NCBI RefSeq assembly: GCF_029537375.1
Contig: NZ_CP120679.1
Span: 2,220,001 to 2,284,000, forward strand
Direction: 5' to 3'
Source: Bacillus sp. HSf4
GTDB taxonomy: Bacteria; Bacillota; Bacilli; Bacillales; Bacillaceae
Length of the DNA: 64,000 nt
A model generated the notes under the pieces. The model was not told where the DNA came from and did not search any database. It worked only from the letters and a program-made list of their open reading frames with translations. Of the stretch, positions 23,289 to 31,015 are shown piece after piece. The position numbers and the translations under genes are program-made. How positions within the stretch are numbered: position 1 is the stretch's first letter; each line of letters opens with the position of its first letter.

Positions 23289-24449
23289 GATATTCATTTT
23301 CTTAGGAACCCCTTCTGGCAAGGCCGGAAGCTCTACCGTAAACGTCGTGTAGTGATCATTGCTTTCCGCGTAAATCTGCCCGCCATGCTGAACAATGATT
23401 TCTTTTGCAATCGCCAATCCAAGTCCCGCGCCGCCCGTATCGGAAGAACGGGCATCGTCCAGCCTGTAAAACTTTTCAAATATGGCAGCGAGATTTTCTT
23501 TTGGGATGCTTCCGGCGTTCTTGAAAACGATGGACACCACATCCCCGGAGAGGCCCGCCGTAATGTCAATGACGCTGTTGTCCTCGCTGTATGCAGCGGC
23601 ATTTTTCAAAATGTTGTTAAAGACCCTCGCCAGCTTATCGGGGTCGCCGAATACGGTCAAATCCTCGGAAGCATGGATAACCGCTTGTTTTCCATTCGCG
23701 GCAAGCTGGGGGTAAAATTCATCGGTCATCTGCACCAGCATATAGTATAGGTCTATGTTCTTTTTCGTGAGCGTAATCGTTTGGAGGTTATACCGCGTAA
23801 TCTCAAAAAACTCGTCGATTAGCTGTTCGAGGCGATACGCTTTGTCCAACGTGATATGCACATACTTTGCCTTTTGTTCTGCAGGCATGTCTGGCGCCTC
23901 GTCAAGCAGGCTCAGATAACCGATAACGGATGTCAGTGGCGTTTTAATATCGTGCGCCAAGTACATAACAACGTCATTTTTTCTTTGTTCGGCCAGCTTT
24001 GCATCCTGCTCTCGTTTTTCCAGAGTCCGTTTTAATGTGTTGAGCTTCTGTTCCATGAACTCCATTTCCGCAGAAAGTTCAATTTGTTTATCTTCGTTCT
24101 GAATCAGTATATCAATGCCGGTATTTATCTCGTCAAAGTATTTTGTAAATTTTGAAAGCATGATGCGGCATAGAATCAGAATACTAATGGCAATCGCCAC
24201 ATAAATAAAGATTTCTATATTATTCCGTATGGTATACTGATATATTATCATCGCGTCCTGACGTTCTAAGTAATAACTGTTTTCCAAAAAACGTACGATC
24301 CACTCCCCAAGTGTCCCCTTGATAAATAGACGCAAAAACAACACGAATACAACTGCTGCCATAACAATCACAACGATATAGAGGTAGAGTTTTCGTTTTA
24401 GTTTGGAATAATCGGTTTTTTTATTCCTATTTTTCAATTTTATAGCCAA
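23280..24449 (-). CDS. vanS: Sensor histidine kinase VanS (vanA type)
   Basis: The product is a 389-residue membrane sensor kinase. Two transmembrane helices (about residues 20-42 and 76-96) flank a short extracellular loop. The dimerisation domain carries the phospho-acceptor His in MYLAHDIKTPLTSVIGYLSL, and the ATPase domain has the N box VFNNILKNAA, the FEKFYRLDDARSSD segment and the G box TGGAGLGLAIAKEIIVQHGG. The sequence closely follows VanS of Tn1546, with a more divergent sensor loop. Its start overlaps the vanR end by 23 bases. It senses glycopeptide-related wall stress and phosphorylates VanR. Confidence 0.95.
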   Translation of the reverse strand: MAIKLKNRNKKTDYSKLKRKLYLYIVVIVMAAVVFVLFLRLFIKGTLGEWIVRFLENSYYLERQDAMIIYQYTIRNNIEIFIYVAIAISILILCRIMLSKFTKYFDEINTGIDILIQNEDKQIELSAEMEFMEQKLNTLKRTLEKREQDAKLAEQRKNDVVMYLAHDIKTPLTSVIGYLSLLDEAPDMPAEQKAKYVHITLDKAYRLEQLIDEFFEITRYNLQTITLTKKNIDLYYMLVQMTDEFYPQLAANGKQAVIHASEDLTVFGDPDKLARVFNNILKNAAAYSEDNSVIDITAGLSGDVVSIVFKNAGSIPKENLAAIFEKFYRLDDARSSDTGGAGLGLAIAKEIIVQHGGQIYAESNDHYTTFTVELPALPEGVPKKMNIVS

Positions 24450-25122
24450 CCCCCCATACCGTTTTTATATACTTCGGATTATCAATGGTGTCGTTCATTT
24501 TTTCACGCAGATGCCGGATATGCACGGTAATGGTGTTGTTGCTCTTGCTGAAATATTCGTCGCCCCATATCTCATGAAATAATTGCTCGGAGCTAACCAC
24601 ATTCCCCTTGTTTTCACAGAGGATGCGCAGAATTGAAAACTCGGTGGGAGTGAGGGATAACGGCTTCTCGTTCAGAAAACACTCATGCGTGTTTATATTC
24701 ATAACAAGGCCGGAGTGGACAATAACATTGTCGTTCTTCTCCGTTACTCCATTGTATTTTTTGTATCGGCGCAACTGTGCCTTAACCCGCGCAATTAACT
24801 CCAGCGGGCGAAAGGGCTTCGTTATATAATCGTCCGCGCCGATTGTTAGCCCTGTAATTTTATCTACCTCCGTATCTTTCGCGGTCAGCATGATAATTGG
24901 ATAGGTGTACTTGTCCCTTATTTTTTGGCAGATAGTGAGACCGCTTGCGCCGGGAAGCATGATATCCAATATGGCAAGGTCAAACTCGGCCTTGTCTATA
25001 CATTCCAACGCTTCTTTGGCGGTATAGTATTTGAAAATCGTATAATTCTCGTTTTTCAAGTATAGCTCAACCAAATCGGCAATTTCGCGTTCGTCGTCCA
25101 CAACAAGTATTTTATCGCTCAT
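24427..25122 (-). CDS. vanR: Response regulator VanR (OmpR family, vanA type)
   Basis: The product is 231 residues, the length of VanR from Tn1546. The receiver domain has the acidic pair in ILVVDDEREIADLVELYLKN, the phospho-acceptor Asp in LAILDIMLPGASG, Thr in IIMLTAKDTEVDKI and Lys in DYITKPFRPLELIARVKAQL. The C-terminal winged helix ends NTITVHIRHLREKMNDTIDN, then PKYIKTVWGVGYKIEK. The ATG at 25122 follows AAAGGAGGG. It heads the vanRS operon and should activate promoters bearing VanR boxes. Confidence 0.96.
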   Translation of the reverse strand: MSDKILVVDDEREIADLVELYLKNENYTIFKYYTAKEALECIDKAEFDLAILDIMLPGASGLTICQKIRDKYTYPIIMLTAKDTEVDKITGLTIGADDYITKPFRPLELIARVKAQLRRYKKYNGVTEKNDNVIVHSGLVMNINTHECFLNEKPLSLTPTEFSILRILCENKGNVVSSEQLFHEIWGDEYFSKSNNTITVHIRHLREKMNDTIDNPKYIKTVWGVGYKIEK

Positions 25123-25212
25123 AGTTATCAACCCTCCTTTGGATTTGCTTTTCTCAATCGGAGCCTTTTCCAAATAACGAGGCTATCATACCCACCTCTC
25201 CAAGTAAAGTGC

Positions 25213-25227
25213 AATCTTTATTTACGA
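25213..25227 (-). promoter_or_regulatory. Possible VanR box upstream of vanR
   Basis: On the minus strand TCGTAAATAAAGATT resembles TCGTANGAAANTT with small changes, about 90 bases upstream of vanR, where the autoregulated promoter is expected. Confidence 0.35.
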
Positions 25228-25304
25228 TGAATACGGTCAAAACCTCTATATAATGGCCCTTTAATGGAATAAGGAATGACTATTTTTCCCTTCCGGCAGC
25301 TTCG

Positions 25305-25799
25305 ATGATTAAAGAAGGACATACATGGTACACGTTTGGGACGGGGATTGGAAAAGGGAGCCGCGTCATCAAGTCGAATGACGGAAAAGTTTGGAGTGTG
25401 TCGCCAAGTATATTTCCAACTCCGTTATCCTGATGGAAAAAATATGTGCCAAATCATGGCGGAGCGGTTGAAGCGCCGAGCATCACATATCAAAACGGAT
25501 ACTATTATTGATTCGTTTCGTTCGACAAATGCTGCCAAGGGGTCAACAGCACCTATAAAATTTTTACGGCCGTTCAAAAAAAGTGACGGGTCCATATTAA
25601 CAGAAGCGGCAAGAAAATGACCGAAGGGGGAGGAACAATTCTCGATTCCGGAAATGACCGCTGGAAAGGACCGGGCGGCGAAGATGTGCTAAACGGCAAC
25701 ATCATCGCAAGACATAGCTATGACGCGCTTAACAATGGGGTGTCCAAGCTTTTGATCAATGATTTGTCCTGGGATTCCAAAGGCTGGCCGAGATATTAG
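25305..25799 (+). pseudogene. abnA: Remnant of a GH43 endo-1,5-alpha-L-arabinanase gene
   Basis: Reading through stops gives SMIKEGHTWYTFGTGIGKGS, KYVPNHGGAVEAPSITYQNG, FVSFDKCCQGVNSTYKIFT and GGGTILDSGNDRWKGPGGED, ending INDLSWDSKGWPRY. These are in order the N-terminal and C-terminal conserved parts of GH43 arabinanases such as AbnA. The start with signal peptide is missing, about 100 central residues appear deleted after YVPNHG, and TGA codons plus a frameshift near 25570 interrupt the rest. The enzyme would have cut arabinan outside the cell; this copy is dead. Confidence 0.8.
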
Positions 25800-25811
25800 G
25801 CCGCTTAGAAG

Positions 25812-25844
25812 AACCAAACAGAAGTTTTCTGTTTGGTTTTTTTG
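25812..25844 (+). terminator. Terminator of the abnA remnant
   Basis: A perfect 12-bp inverted repeat (AACCAAACAGAA/TTCTGTTTGGTT) is followed by seven T. Confidence 0.88.
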
Positions 25845-26032
25845 CGAATCTTTCTAATGGGAGTTGATACTTCCAGAAAAAACCGTTTTTCACCTCCAAA
25901 AAAGGATTAAATATATATTTATTTAATTTTAATGTTTTTCAGCAAAATAAGACATCATTTTCATTCTATTAATGCTATGATTTTTTCCATCCTATTGATA
26001 AATAGGAAAATAAAGAGAGGAAGTGTTGTTAT

Positions 26033-26659
26033 ATGTTGATAACAAAGTTCAAAAAAACAGTAGGTACGGGTCTCGTTGCAGCAGTCTGTTTCATGTCAGC
26101 ATTGCCGGCAAGCGCCGCACCGGCAAATGTAAGCGATGCCAAATCGAACCATTATACGATCAAATCGTTCCATTACTTAACTGTAGACGGGAAAGATGTG
26201 GATTCCCAGGCCCAAGTCAACAGCAAATCCGGCAAAGACATCAAAGTAACGATGGTTCTGCCTCAACAGAATCAAAACGGCGATTTGTTGGCGTATGGAT
26301 TTACGAGCAAGTTAACGTTGGAGGCATTTATCGAAAAAGACAAACAAAGACTTCAAAACGAAATCAAGCCGACGGCCAGCGGCCCTTGCTGCACCGATTT
26401 CTATGAGTATAAAAATAAAGGCGGACAGTATATTTATTGGAGAGACGGCTTTAAAAACCTGCCGTCCAGCTGGAATGACAGAATTTCCTCCTTAAGCACG
26501 GCGTCACCTTCTTCAAGCTATTCGACGACACTGTGGGAGCACACTTCAACTCAAGGGTATGGCAAAGGCGTCCTGTTTAGACATTCCGATTGGTATGGTA
26601 AAACGGCTAATATGGCTTCAGATTGGGATAACAAAGCTTCAGCAATCGACATCAAGTAA
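26033..26659 (+). CDS. Secreted beta/gamma-crystallin-like protein
   Basis: The product is a 208-residue exported protein with signal peptide VGTGLVAAVCFMSALPASAA. The mature part has a Cys pair (GPCCTDF near residue 122) and, in the C-terminal 80 residues, two segments with the beta/gamma-crystallin or I36 peptidase-inhibitor style: LPSSWNDRISSLSTA and MASDWDNKASAID, each after a Tyr/Trp-rich strand. The fold suggestion is an inference from these motifs; no activity is known. The ATG follows GAGAGGAAG. A long-stem terminator at 26697 shows it is monocistronic. Confidence 0.8.
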   Translation: MLITKFKKTVGTGLVAAVCFMSALPASAAPANVSDAKSNHYTIKSFHYLTVDGKDVDSQAQVNSKSGKDIKVTMVLPQQNQNGDLLAYGFTSKLTLEAFIEKDKQRLQNEIKPTASGPCCTDFYEYKNKGGQYIYWRDGFKNLPSSWNDRISSLSTASPSSSYSTTLWEHTSTQGYGKGVLFRHSDWYGKTANMASDWDNKASAIDIK

Positions 26660-26696
26660 CAGGCGTTTGCCATTGACCAAATGAAGGTGTTTTGAC

Positions 26697-26742
26697 ATCA
26701 CGATTCTCCCATCGATTCAAGAAGGCATGGGAGAATCGTGAT
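26697..26742. terminator. Terminator of the crystallin-like gene
   Basis: A perfect 16-bp inverted repeat (ATCACGATTCTCCCAT/ATGGGAGAATCGTGAT) lies between two convergent genes. Confidence 0.85.
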
Positions 26743-26765
26743 GTTTTGCAGCCCCCTTCTCTAAC

Positions 26766-27179
26766 TTAATCCTGAATTTTCACTTGCACAACATCAGCGC
26801 CGGTTTTAGAATCAATTTTCGCATTCAATTCCGCCTTTTGATTCGAGCCGTCAATCCAGCTGTTTAAGCTTGTCCATGTGGCGCAGCCGCCAGGCGCGGC
26901 AATGAATTTTCTGTCTCCTACACGCTCTAAAGGCAGCTCGGGATCACTTTCATAAAGGCTGACCGTCATTGTATTTCCCGTTCTTATTTGAAAAACACAA
27001 ATCCTGTAATAGCCTCCGTCTGATTGATAATCTCCGGTCATGTTTCCCTCATTTGAAATGGTCACCTTTTCATCCGCAAGTGTTTTCCAGCCAAACGACT
27101 GCACCTCAGCTGCTAAAGCTGAAGTGGTCGGAAACATGCTTAGAGCGATGATTCCTAAAACAATGGCTTTTCTTTTCAT
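26766..27179 (-). CDS. Small secreted protein of unknown function
   Basis: The product is 137 residues with a clear signal peptide (KAIVLGIIALSMFPTTSALA, cleaved before AEVQS). The mature domain is about 113 residues, beta-rich, with two Cys (YRICVFQI and PGGCATWTS) that may form a disulphide. The ATG is preceded by a GAGG-type site. It converges with the crystallin-like gene. I recognise no family. Confidence 0.75.
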   Translation of the reverse strand: MKRKAIVLGIIALSMFPTTSALAAEVQSFGWKTLADEKVTISNEGNMTGDYQSDGGYYRICVFQIRTGNTMTVSLYESDPELPLERVGDRKFIAAPGGCATWTSLNSWIDGSNQKAELNAKIDSKTGADVVQVKIQD

Positions 27180-27582
27180 AAGCTTGTCTCCTCATTCATT
27201 TCTTCTCCCCCGCACATCACGGAGCAGCACATGATATTCTGAATCAAAGTATAGCAGACTTGAATAAGCATGATAAAGACATCGTTTGAACTAAGTTTTC
27301 ACCTCTTCCGAAAGGATTCTTTATTATGGTATATGCGAAATCTTGTGCGGTACTTGCATGTTTTGGATGATGATGTGGCTTATAAAACGAATCCGCTTGT
27401 GTTCACCTTCAATGTCTCGTGAACTGTCAGGTTAAAAGTCAAAATCATTTCTTTAATTTTACGTCCTGTACATCAGCCCACCTTAATCAAATTGTCAGAC
27501 ATGCCTTTTACACCCGGGGCAACATTGAAAATGAAACGTTCCAGGTCCCTTTTAAAGAAACCCGGAACACCGTTGTTGAAAG
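27180..27582. other. Intergenic stretch without a supported gene
   Basis: About 400 bases. A plus-strand frame at 27419-27631 has no ribosome binding site and runs into the minus-strand Ger(x)C gene. No hairpin or RNA was recognised. Confidence 0.5.
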
Positions 27583-28776
27583 CTACAGTTTCCCTTGGGA
27601 CCCATATTCTTTTAGCGTTATGTTGACATGATAATGAATTGGCGTTTCAATAAATGTTTGATCCCAATTTTTCTTCAGCTTATCCCATAGGTAGGGATAT
27701 TTGATCCTCACTTCGTTGCCAAAGCCGGCAAGGTCGGCTTTGTATTCCTTCTTCATTTTTTCCGTGATCTGTTCGACTTTATGTTTGACAGATTGTGCCG
27801 TAGTTTTTTCCACTTTTTTTAAAAAGGCTTGATTAAATGCGACTTCTTGGGTATTCCAGTTTTCGGCAAGGCGGCCTTCTGACTTAATATTGACTTGAAA
27901 TGATAGGCGGCCTCTTTTGACAATTGGTTTGATTTCACTGTTGATAGATTCTACGGCAAATGCGGTCAGTTTTTTTGTTTGTGGATCTCGGCTTTTAACT
28001 GAACCGCCTATTCCCTTTCCTTTAATCCACATCAGTTGGCCTAAATCTTCTTCATCTAAAAAACCGAGCAGCTTGTTTGTTTTTCCACTGATCGCCACGG
28101 CCCCCGCGTATTTGATTTCACCGTTGGCGCCCACGACGTTTTGCAATAAATAACTGGTTCCCGCTCTCATCATCCCCGGCAATTTAGCTAAGGTAACAGG
28201 CGGCAGAATTTTTCTCGCCTCAAAGTCGTTTTCAACGATTTTGCGCAAACGAAACGCCGGCATTTCTCCTGTTTCTTTAAGCTCAAGCGTGTCTCTTGCT
28301 CTGCCTCTTGTGATGAGGACAAGCGTGCTCGGTCTGATTTCATTATCCCTGAGAGATTGATCAAGCAGTTCTTTCATTGAGTAGGTCTGAAGAAGACCAG
28401 CGGCGATGACAATCACTTTTAAGTGGGAGCTGAAGACCGGCCTGTCCCGTCTGAGCGCTACTTCAGCACCGATTTGCTGAAACGAATCCCCCGTTTCAAC
28501 AATATTAATGTACGGCTTTTGGTCGCCGCTTCCCCCATCGGACTTGGCCCCGGCCGCCTGCTGATTGACATATTGGTAGGTTATGGTCAACCGGTCTTTC
28601 TTCGGATAGTCACCGCCCATTTTGTCAAACTTTTTTTCCAGGGCCGTTTCCTTCCCCTTATCCAAGCCTATGGCAAATGTGAGGCCGAGTTCCTCAATAT
28701 CATGACTGCTCCAACACCCGGTGAGAAAGAGAAGCATCGTCATGAATAGAAAACTGTTCTTAATCGATGTTGATAT
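27583..28776 (-). CDS. Ger(x)C-family spore germination lipoprotein, orphan, with ATA at the start position
   Basis: The product resembles GerBC/GerKC-type lipoproteins, the C subunit of nutrient germinant receptors on the inner spore membrane. From the proposed start it runs 397 residues: (M)STSIKNSFLFMTMLLFLTGC, with Cys as the lipidated residue, then CWSSHDIEELGLTFAIGLDK and the three-domain Ger(x)C body. A strong AAGGAGGAGG stands 7 bases before an ATA codon, not an ATG; upstream ATG codons at 28836 and 28821 lack ribosome binding sites and would translate the site itself. A start-codon mutation is likely. No A or B subunit genes adjoin. Confidence 0.85.
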   Translation of the reverse strand: MSTSIKNSFLFMTMLLFLTGCWSSHDIEELGLTFAIGLDKGKETALEKKFDKMGGDYPKKDRLTITYQYVNQQAAGAKSDGGSGDQKPYINIVETGDSFQQIGAEVALRRDRPVFSSHLKVIVIAAGLLQTYSMKELLDQSLRDNEIRPSTLVLITRGRARDTLELKETGEMPAFRLRKIVENDFEARKILPPVTLAKLPGMMRAGTSYLLQNVVGANGEIKYAGAVAISGKTNKLLGFLDEEDLGQLMWIKGKGIGGSVKSRDPQTKKLTAFAVESINSEIKPIVKRGRLSFQVNIKSEGRLAENWNTQEVAFNQAFLKKVEKTTAQSVKHKVEQITEKMKKEYKADLAGFGNEVRIKYPYLWDKLKKNWDQTFIETPIHYHVNITLKEYGSQGKL

Positions 28777-28931
28777 GATGTTTCCTCCTCCTTCCGGCCT
28801 GAAATGAAAAGGAGTATCCATGTTTATGATTTGCATTTGGTGATTTCATTAGTCACAAAAAAATGTTCTTTTGAATCAGCGTTTTGAATTGGTTGTTACA
28901 CCATTTTTCATTATTTGAATCAATCAACTAT

Positions 28932-28958
28932 ACGGATTTAATGATATGGCATAGGATG
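28932..28958 (+). promoter_or_regulatory. Sigma-K-like promoter of the first YjcZ gene
   Basis: AC, 16 bases, then CATAGGATG fits the sigma-K pattern AC-N16/17-CATANNNTA except at the last base. The block CATAGGAT with ACTATGTCTCT and AGGGAGGTGAACGA is repeated before the second YjcZ gene at 30618. Confidence 0.6.
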
Positions 28959-28987
28959 AACTATGTCTCTTCAGGGAGGTGAACGAT

Positions 28988-29092
28988 ATGGGTGGTGGTT
29001 ATGGATTCGGATCAGGATTTGCTTTACTCGTTGTTCTATTCATTCTCTTAATCATTGTTGGAGCCGGCAGCTTCGGCGGCGGCTTTTATTAA
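28988..29092 (+). CDS. YjcZ-family sporulation peptide (copy 1)
   Basis: A 34-residue peptide starts [20 protein letters not shown] and ends [10 protein letters not shown]: a glycine/aromatic head, one hydrophobic segment and a glycine-rich tail. This is the YjcZ/YhcO sporulation-peptide pattern; such proteins are made in the mother cell and deposited in the spore coat or membrane. The ATG follows AGGGAGGTG. A sigma-K-like promoter lies upstream. Confidence 0.85.
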   Translation: MGGGYGFGSGFALLVVLFILLIIVGAGSFGGGFY

Positions 29093-29604
29093 AGACCTTT
29101 TTCCTGTGAGAAGTGCGGGAGGATCCTTGTTACAGGCGGATTACCCCTGCACTCTTTTTAAACCACTAGTTTAAAAAACTTATGACAGTTTCCTCCAAGA
29201 GATGGATTGACACTCCTCCCCATGTTATTGTTTGTAGGGCTCTTTTTTAAAAAGAGCCTTTTTTGACATGGAAACATATCGGGTAAAACCATTTCGGATG
29301 ATCTAGAAAAAAGAGACAACAATATGTTTTCATGAATTCTACATATCATTTTTTGGAATAAATCCTGGACTTTCACTTGAAATTTTTTCAGAGCGTCCTC
29401 TACTTCGAAATGATTCCTCAAAGGTTTATCGAAACCACAAAATGATGTTCATTCAAACTTCTCCCTCGAACGGCAAGTTTCACAACTTCTTTAACAGCTC
29501 CTTCTTCTGATTTTCATTTTAGTATGATAGGCAACAGCGGAGGCACGGCTCATAACAGGTGGCATACGCTGATACTGACTAACTCTTTAGGAGGTATAGA
29601 AAAA
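29093..29604. other. Intergenic stretch before the coat genes
   Basis: It holds a terminator (GGCTCTTTTT/AAAAAGAGCC, 29238-29264) for the YjcZ gene and a sigma-K-like promoter near its right end. A minus-strand frame at 29158-29421 has no ribosome binding site and is not called. Confidence 0.55.
29545..29571 (+). promoter_or_regulatory. Sigma-K-like promoter of the His/Met-rich coat gene
   Basis: AC, 16 bases, then CATACGCTG, matching AC-N16-CATANNNTA except for the final base, 34 bases before the start codon. Confidence 0.45.
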
Positions 29605-29916
29605 ATGCCACACAAAATGTCAAGCGAGCTCAAGCATCATTTAATGAAAGCGAATCTGTACGGTTTGCTCGCAAAAAGGTATGAGTATGTCGATCCAGCC
29701 AAACACATGCATTTTTATCAGAAGCATTTTAAACATGTGAAACGTGTCGAAGCGCTTTACATGGGGATGCACGACAATGACATGAGTCACCATGATGTGA
29801 ATTTGAATATGCCTAGCCACATGAATATGCCGAATCATATGAACATGAACATGCCAAGTCACATGAACATGCCAAGTCATGCGGATCCGAACAGCCATAT
29901 AAACAACTGGCCTTGA
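29605..29916 (+). CDS. His/Met-rich spore coat-like protein
   Basis: The product is a 103-residue protein. The first 55 residues are basic and rich in His, Lys and Tyr (MPHKMSSELKHHLMKANLYG). The rest is a run of short repeats of the type N-M-P-S-H-M, with about a dozen Met and as many His. Such tails could bind metal or be cross-linked. No signal peptide. The ATG follows TTAGGAGG. The surrounding genes (two YjcZ peptides, CotF-like, CotD) and a sigma-K-like promoter make a spore coat role likely, but this is an inference from composition and context. Confidence 0.75.
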   Translation: MPHKMSSELKHHLMKANLYGLLAKRYEYVDPAKHMHFYQKHFKHVKRVEALYMGMHDNDMSHHDVNLNMPSHMNMPNHMNMNMPSHMNMPSHADPNSHINNWP

Positions 29917-29988
29917 TCAAAAAAAGGGCCCTTCTTGGCAGCAGTCGCTTTCTTTTTACAATACCTATCGTTCTTAGGAGGCTGTTTT

Positions 29989-30504
29989 ATGATATTACCG
30001 GCAGTTGACCTTGGGCTGATGGCGGAACATTTGTCGACACATAAAGGCATGCTCCACAAATTAAAGGGCTACTATTCTCGAGCGACAAACGCCGAGCTTA
30101 AAGAAATCATCGGTCTGCAAATCAATGTCATGCGAATGCATGTCAAAGTCATGCTGCAGCTGATCAACCCTTACAATCAAAATTCGCCTGAGGTTACCCC
30201 TTTACATGCTTTATCTGATGATCCTTTCAGAAAAAAAACGGGAGAACCGGCAACAGCCCATGATCATGCGATCGCTTTGGAAGCGCGGGCATCGGCCAAA
30301 AACATGGCGGGCGACAATTTCTTTTCGGCGCTGCTGATGAAAGACAATCATGTCCGGAATGCACACATTCAAATGGCGCTTCAACAAGCTTCCTTACAGG
30401 AAATGTACAGCCGATTGATCAAGAGGATGGGCTTAGGATATACACCGCATGCTTCCATCAACGCGCAAATCGGCACTTATCAGCACTTTGAGCAACTTTT
30501 TTAG
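29989..30504 (+). CDS. CotF/YhcQ-like spore coat protein
   Basis: The product is a 171-residue mainly helical protein starting MILPAVDLGLMAEHLSTHKG. Helices with HKGMLHKLKGYYSRATNAEL, IIGLQINVMRMHVKVMLQLI and a Met/Ala/Gln-rich C-terminal bundle (IQMALQQASLQEMYSRLIKR) match the CotF-like/YhcQ coat-protein pattern, which has a ferritin-like helical bundle. The ATG at 29989 follows TTAGGAGG. It lies 72 bases after the His/Met-rich gene and is probably in the same mother-cell operon. Confidence 0.72.
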   Translation: MILPAVDLGLMAEHLSTHKGMLHKLKGYYSRATNAELKEIIGLQINVMRMHVKVMLQLINPYNQNSPEVTPLHALSDDPFRKKTGEPATAHDHAIALEARASAKNMAGDNFFSALLMKDNHVRNAHIQMALQQASLQEMYSRLIKRMGLGYTPHASINAQIGTYQHFEQLF

Positions 30505-30514
30505 CTTGCAGTCT

Positions 30515-30551
30515 AAAAAACCGTTCTCGTCTTCAAATGAGTACGGTTTTT
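30515..30551 (+). terminator. Terminator of the coat operon
   Basis: A stem (AAAAAACCGT/ACGGTTTTT) with an 18-base loop ends in a T run shortly after the CotF-like gene. Confidence 0.65.
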
Positions 30552-30597
30552 CGTTTTGGTTATCCAACCATTTTTGCAAAAGAAAGCCATCATCTAT

Positions 30598-30626
30598 ACC
30601 AAATCTCGTTTGTTGATCATAGGATA
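30598..30626 (+). promoter_or_regulatory. Sigma-K-like promoter of the second YjcZ gene
   Basis: The -10 element CATAGGATA is a full CATANNNTA match; an AC lies 18 bases upstream, one base wider than usual. The sequence downstream to the start codon is nearly the same as for YjcZ copy 1. Confidence 0.55.
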
Positions 30627-30655
30627 TACTATGTCTCTACAGGGAGGTGAACGAA

Positions 30656-30766
30656 ATGAGCGGAGGCTACGGATACGGAGCAGGGTTTGCTTTAATTGTC
30701 GTGCTGTTCATTCTTTTGATTATCGTCGGTGCGTCCTGGTTTGGCGGCGGATATGGCGGGTATTAA
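30656..30766 (+). CDS. YjcZ-family sporulation peptide (copy 2)
   Basis: A 36-residue peptide starts [20 protein letters not shown] and ends [10 protein letters not shown], the same design as copy 1 at 28988. It follows AGGGAGGTGAACGAA. The two copies and their leader regions look like an intragenomic duplication flanking the coat operon. A terminator (AAAAAGGCCTCGA/TCGAGGCCTTTT) follows at 30935-30961. Confidence 0.87.
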   Translation: MSGGYGYGAGFALIVVLFILLIIVGASWFGGGYGGY

Positions 30767-30934
30767 TCAGTTTGCTCGAAAGCCTGCTTGAGAAGTGCAG
30801 GAAGATGCGGCTTTCATCTCTGCACTCTCAAACAATCGTCAGAAAAACAATTGAAGAGAAGACATATGACAGTCCCTCCATCATATGTTCTGATTGATTT
30901 TACCATCCTCCCTCCCCATGTTTGTTGATAGCGT

Positions 30935-30961
30935 AAAAAGGCCTCGAAATCGAGGCCTTTT
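30935..30961. terminator. Terminator between the YjcZ gene and the MFS gene
   Basis: A 12-bp perfect stem with only a 2-base centre and T runs, about 170 bases after the second YjcZ gene; it can serve both convergent units. Confidence 0.75.
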
Positions 30962-31015
30962 CTATTGATAACGAATCCCCGAATCTGAGCCGGGTTCAAC
31001 GAAAAACTAAAAAAT

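Noticed and set aside
27419..27631. A 70-codon plus-strand frame overlapping the Ger(x)C gene end
   Set aside because: There is no start signal and it overlaps a well-supported gene on the other strand.
29158..29421. An 87-codon minus-strand frame
   Set aside because: It crosses the terminator of the first YjcZ gene and lacks a ribosome binding site.
29800..29890. Short ATGAACATGCC-type repeats as a possible CRISPR or regulatory repeat
   Set aside because: The repeats lie inside a coding region in frame and encode the His/Met-rich tail; there are no unique spacers.
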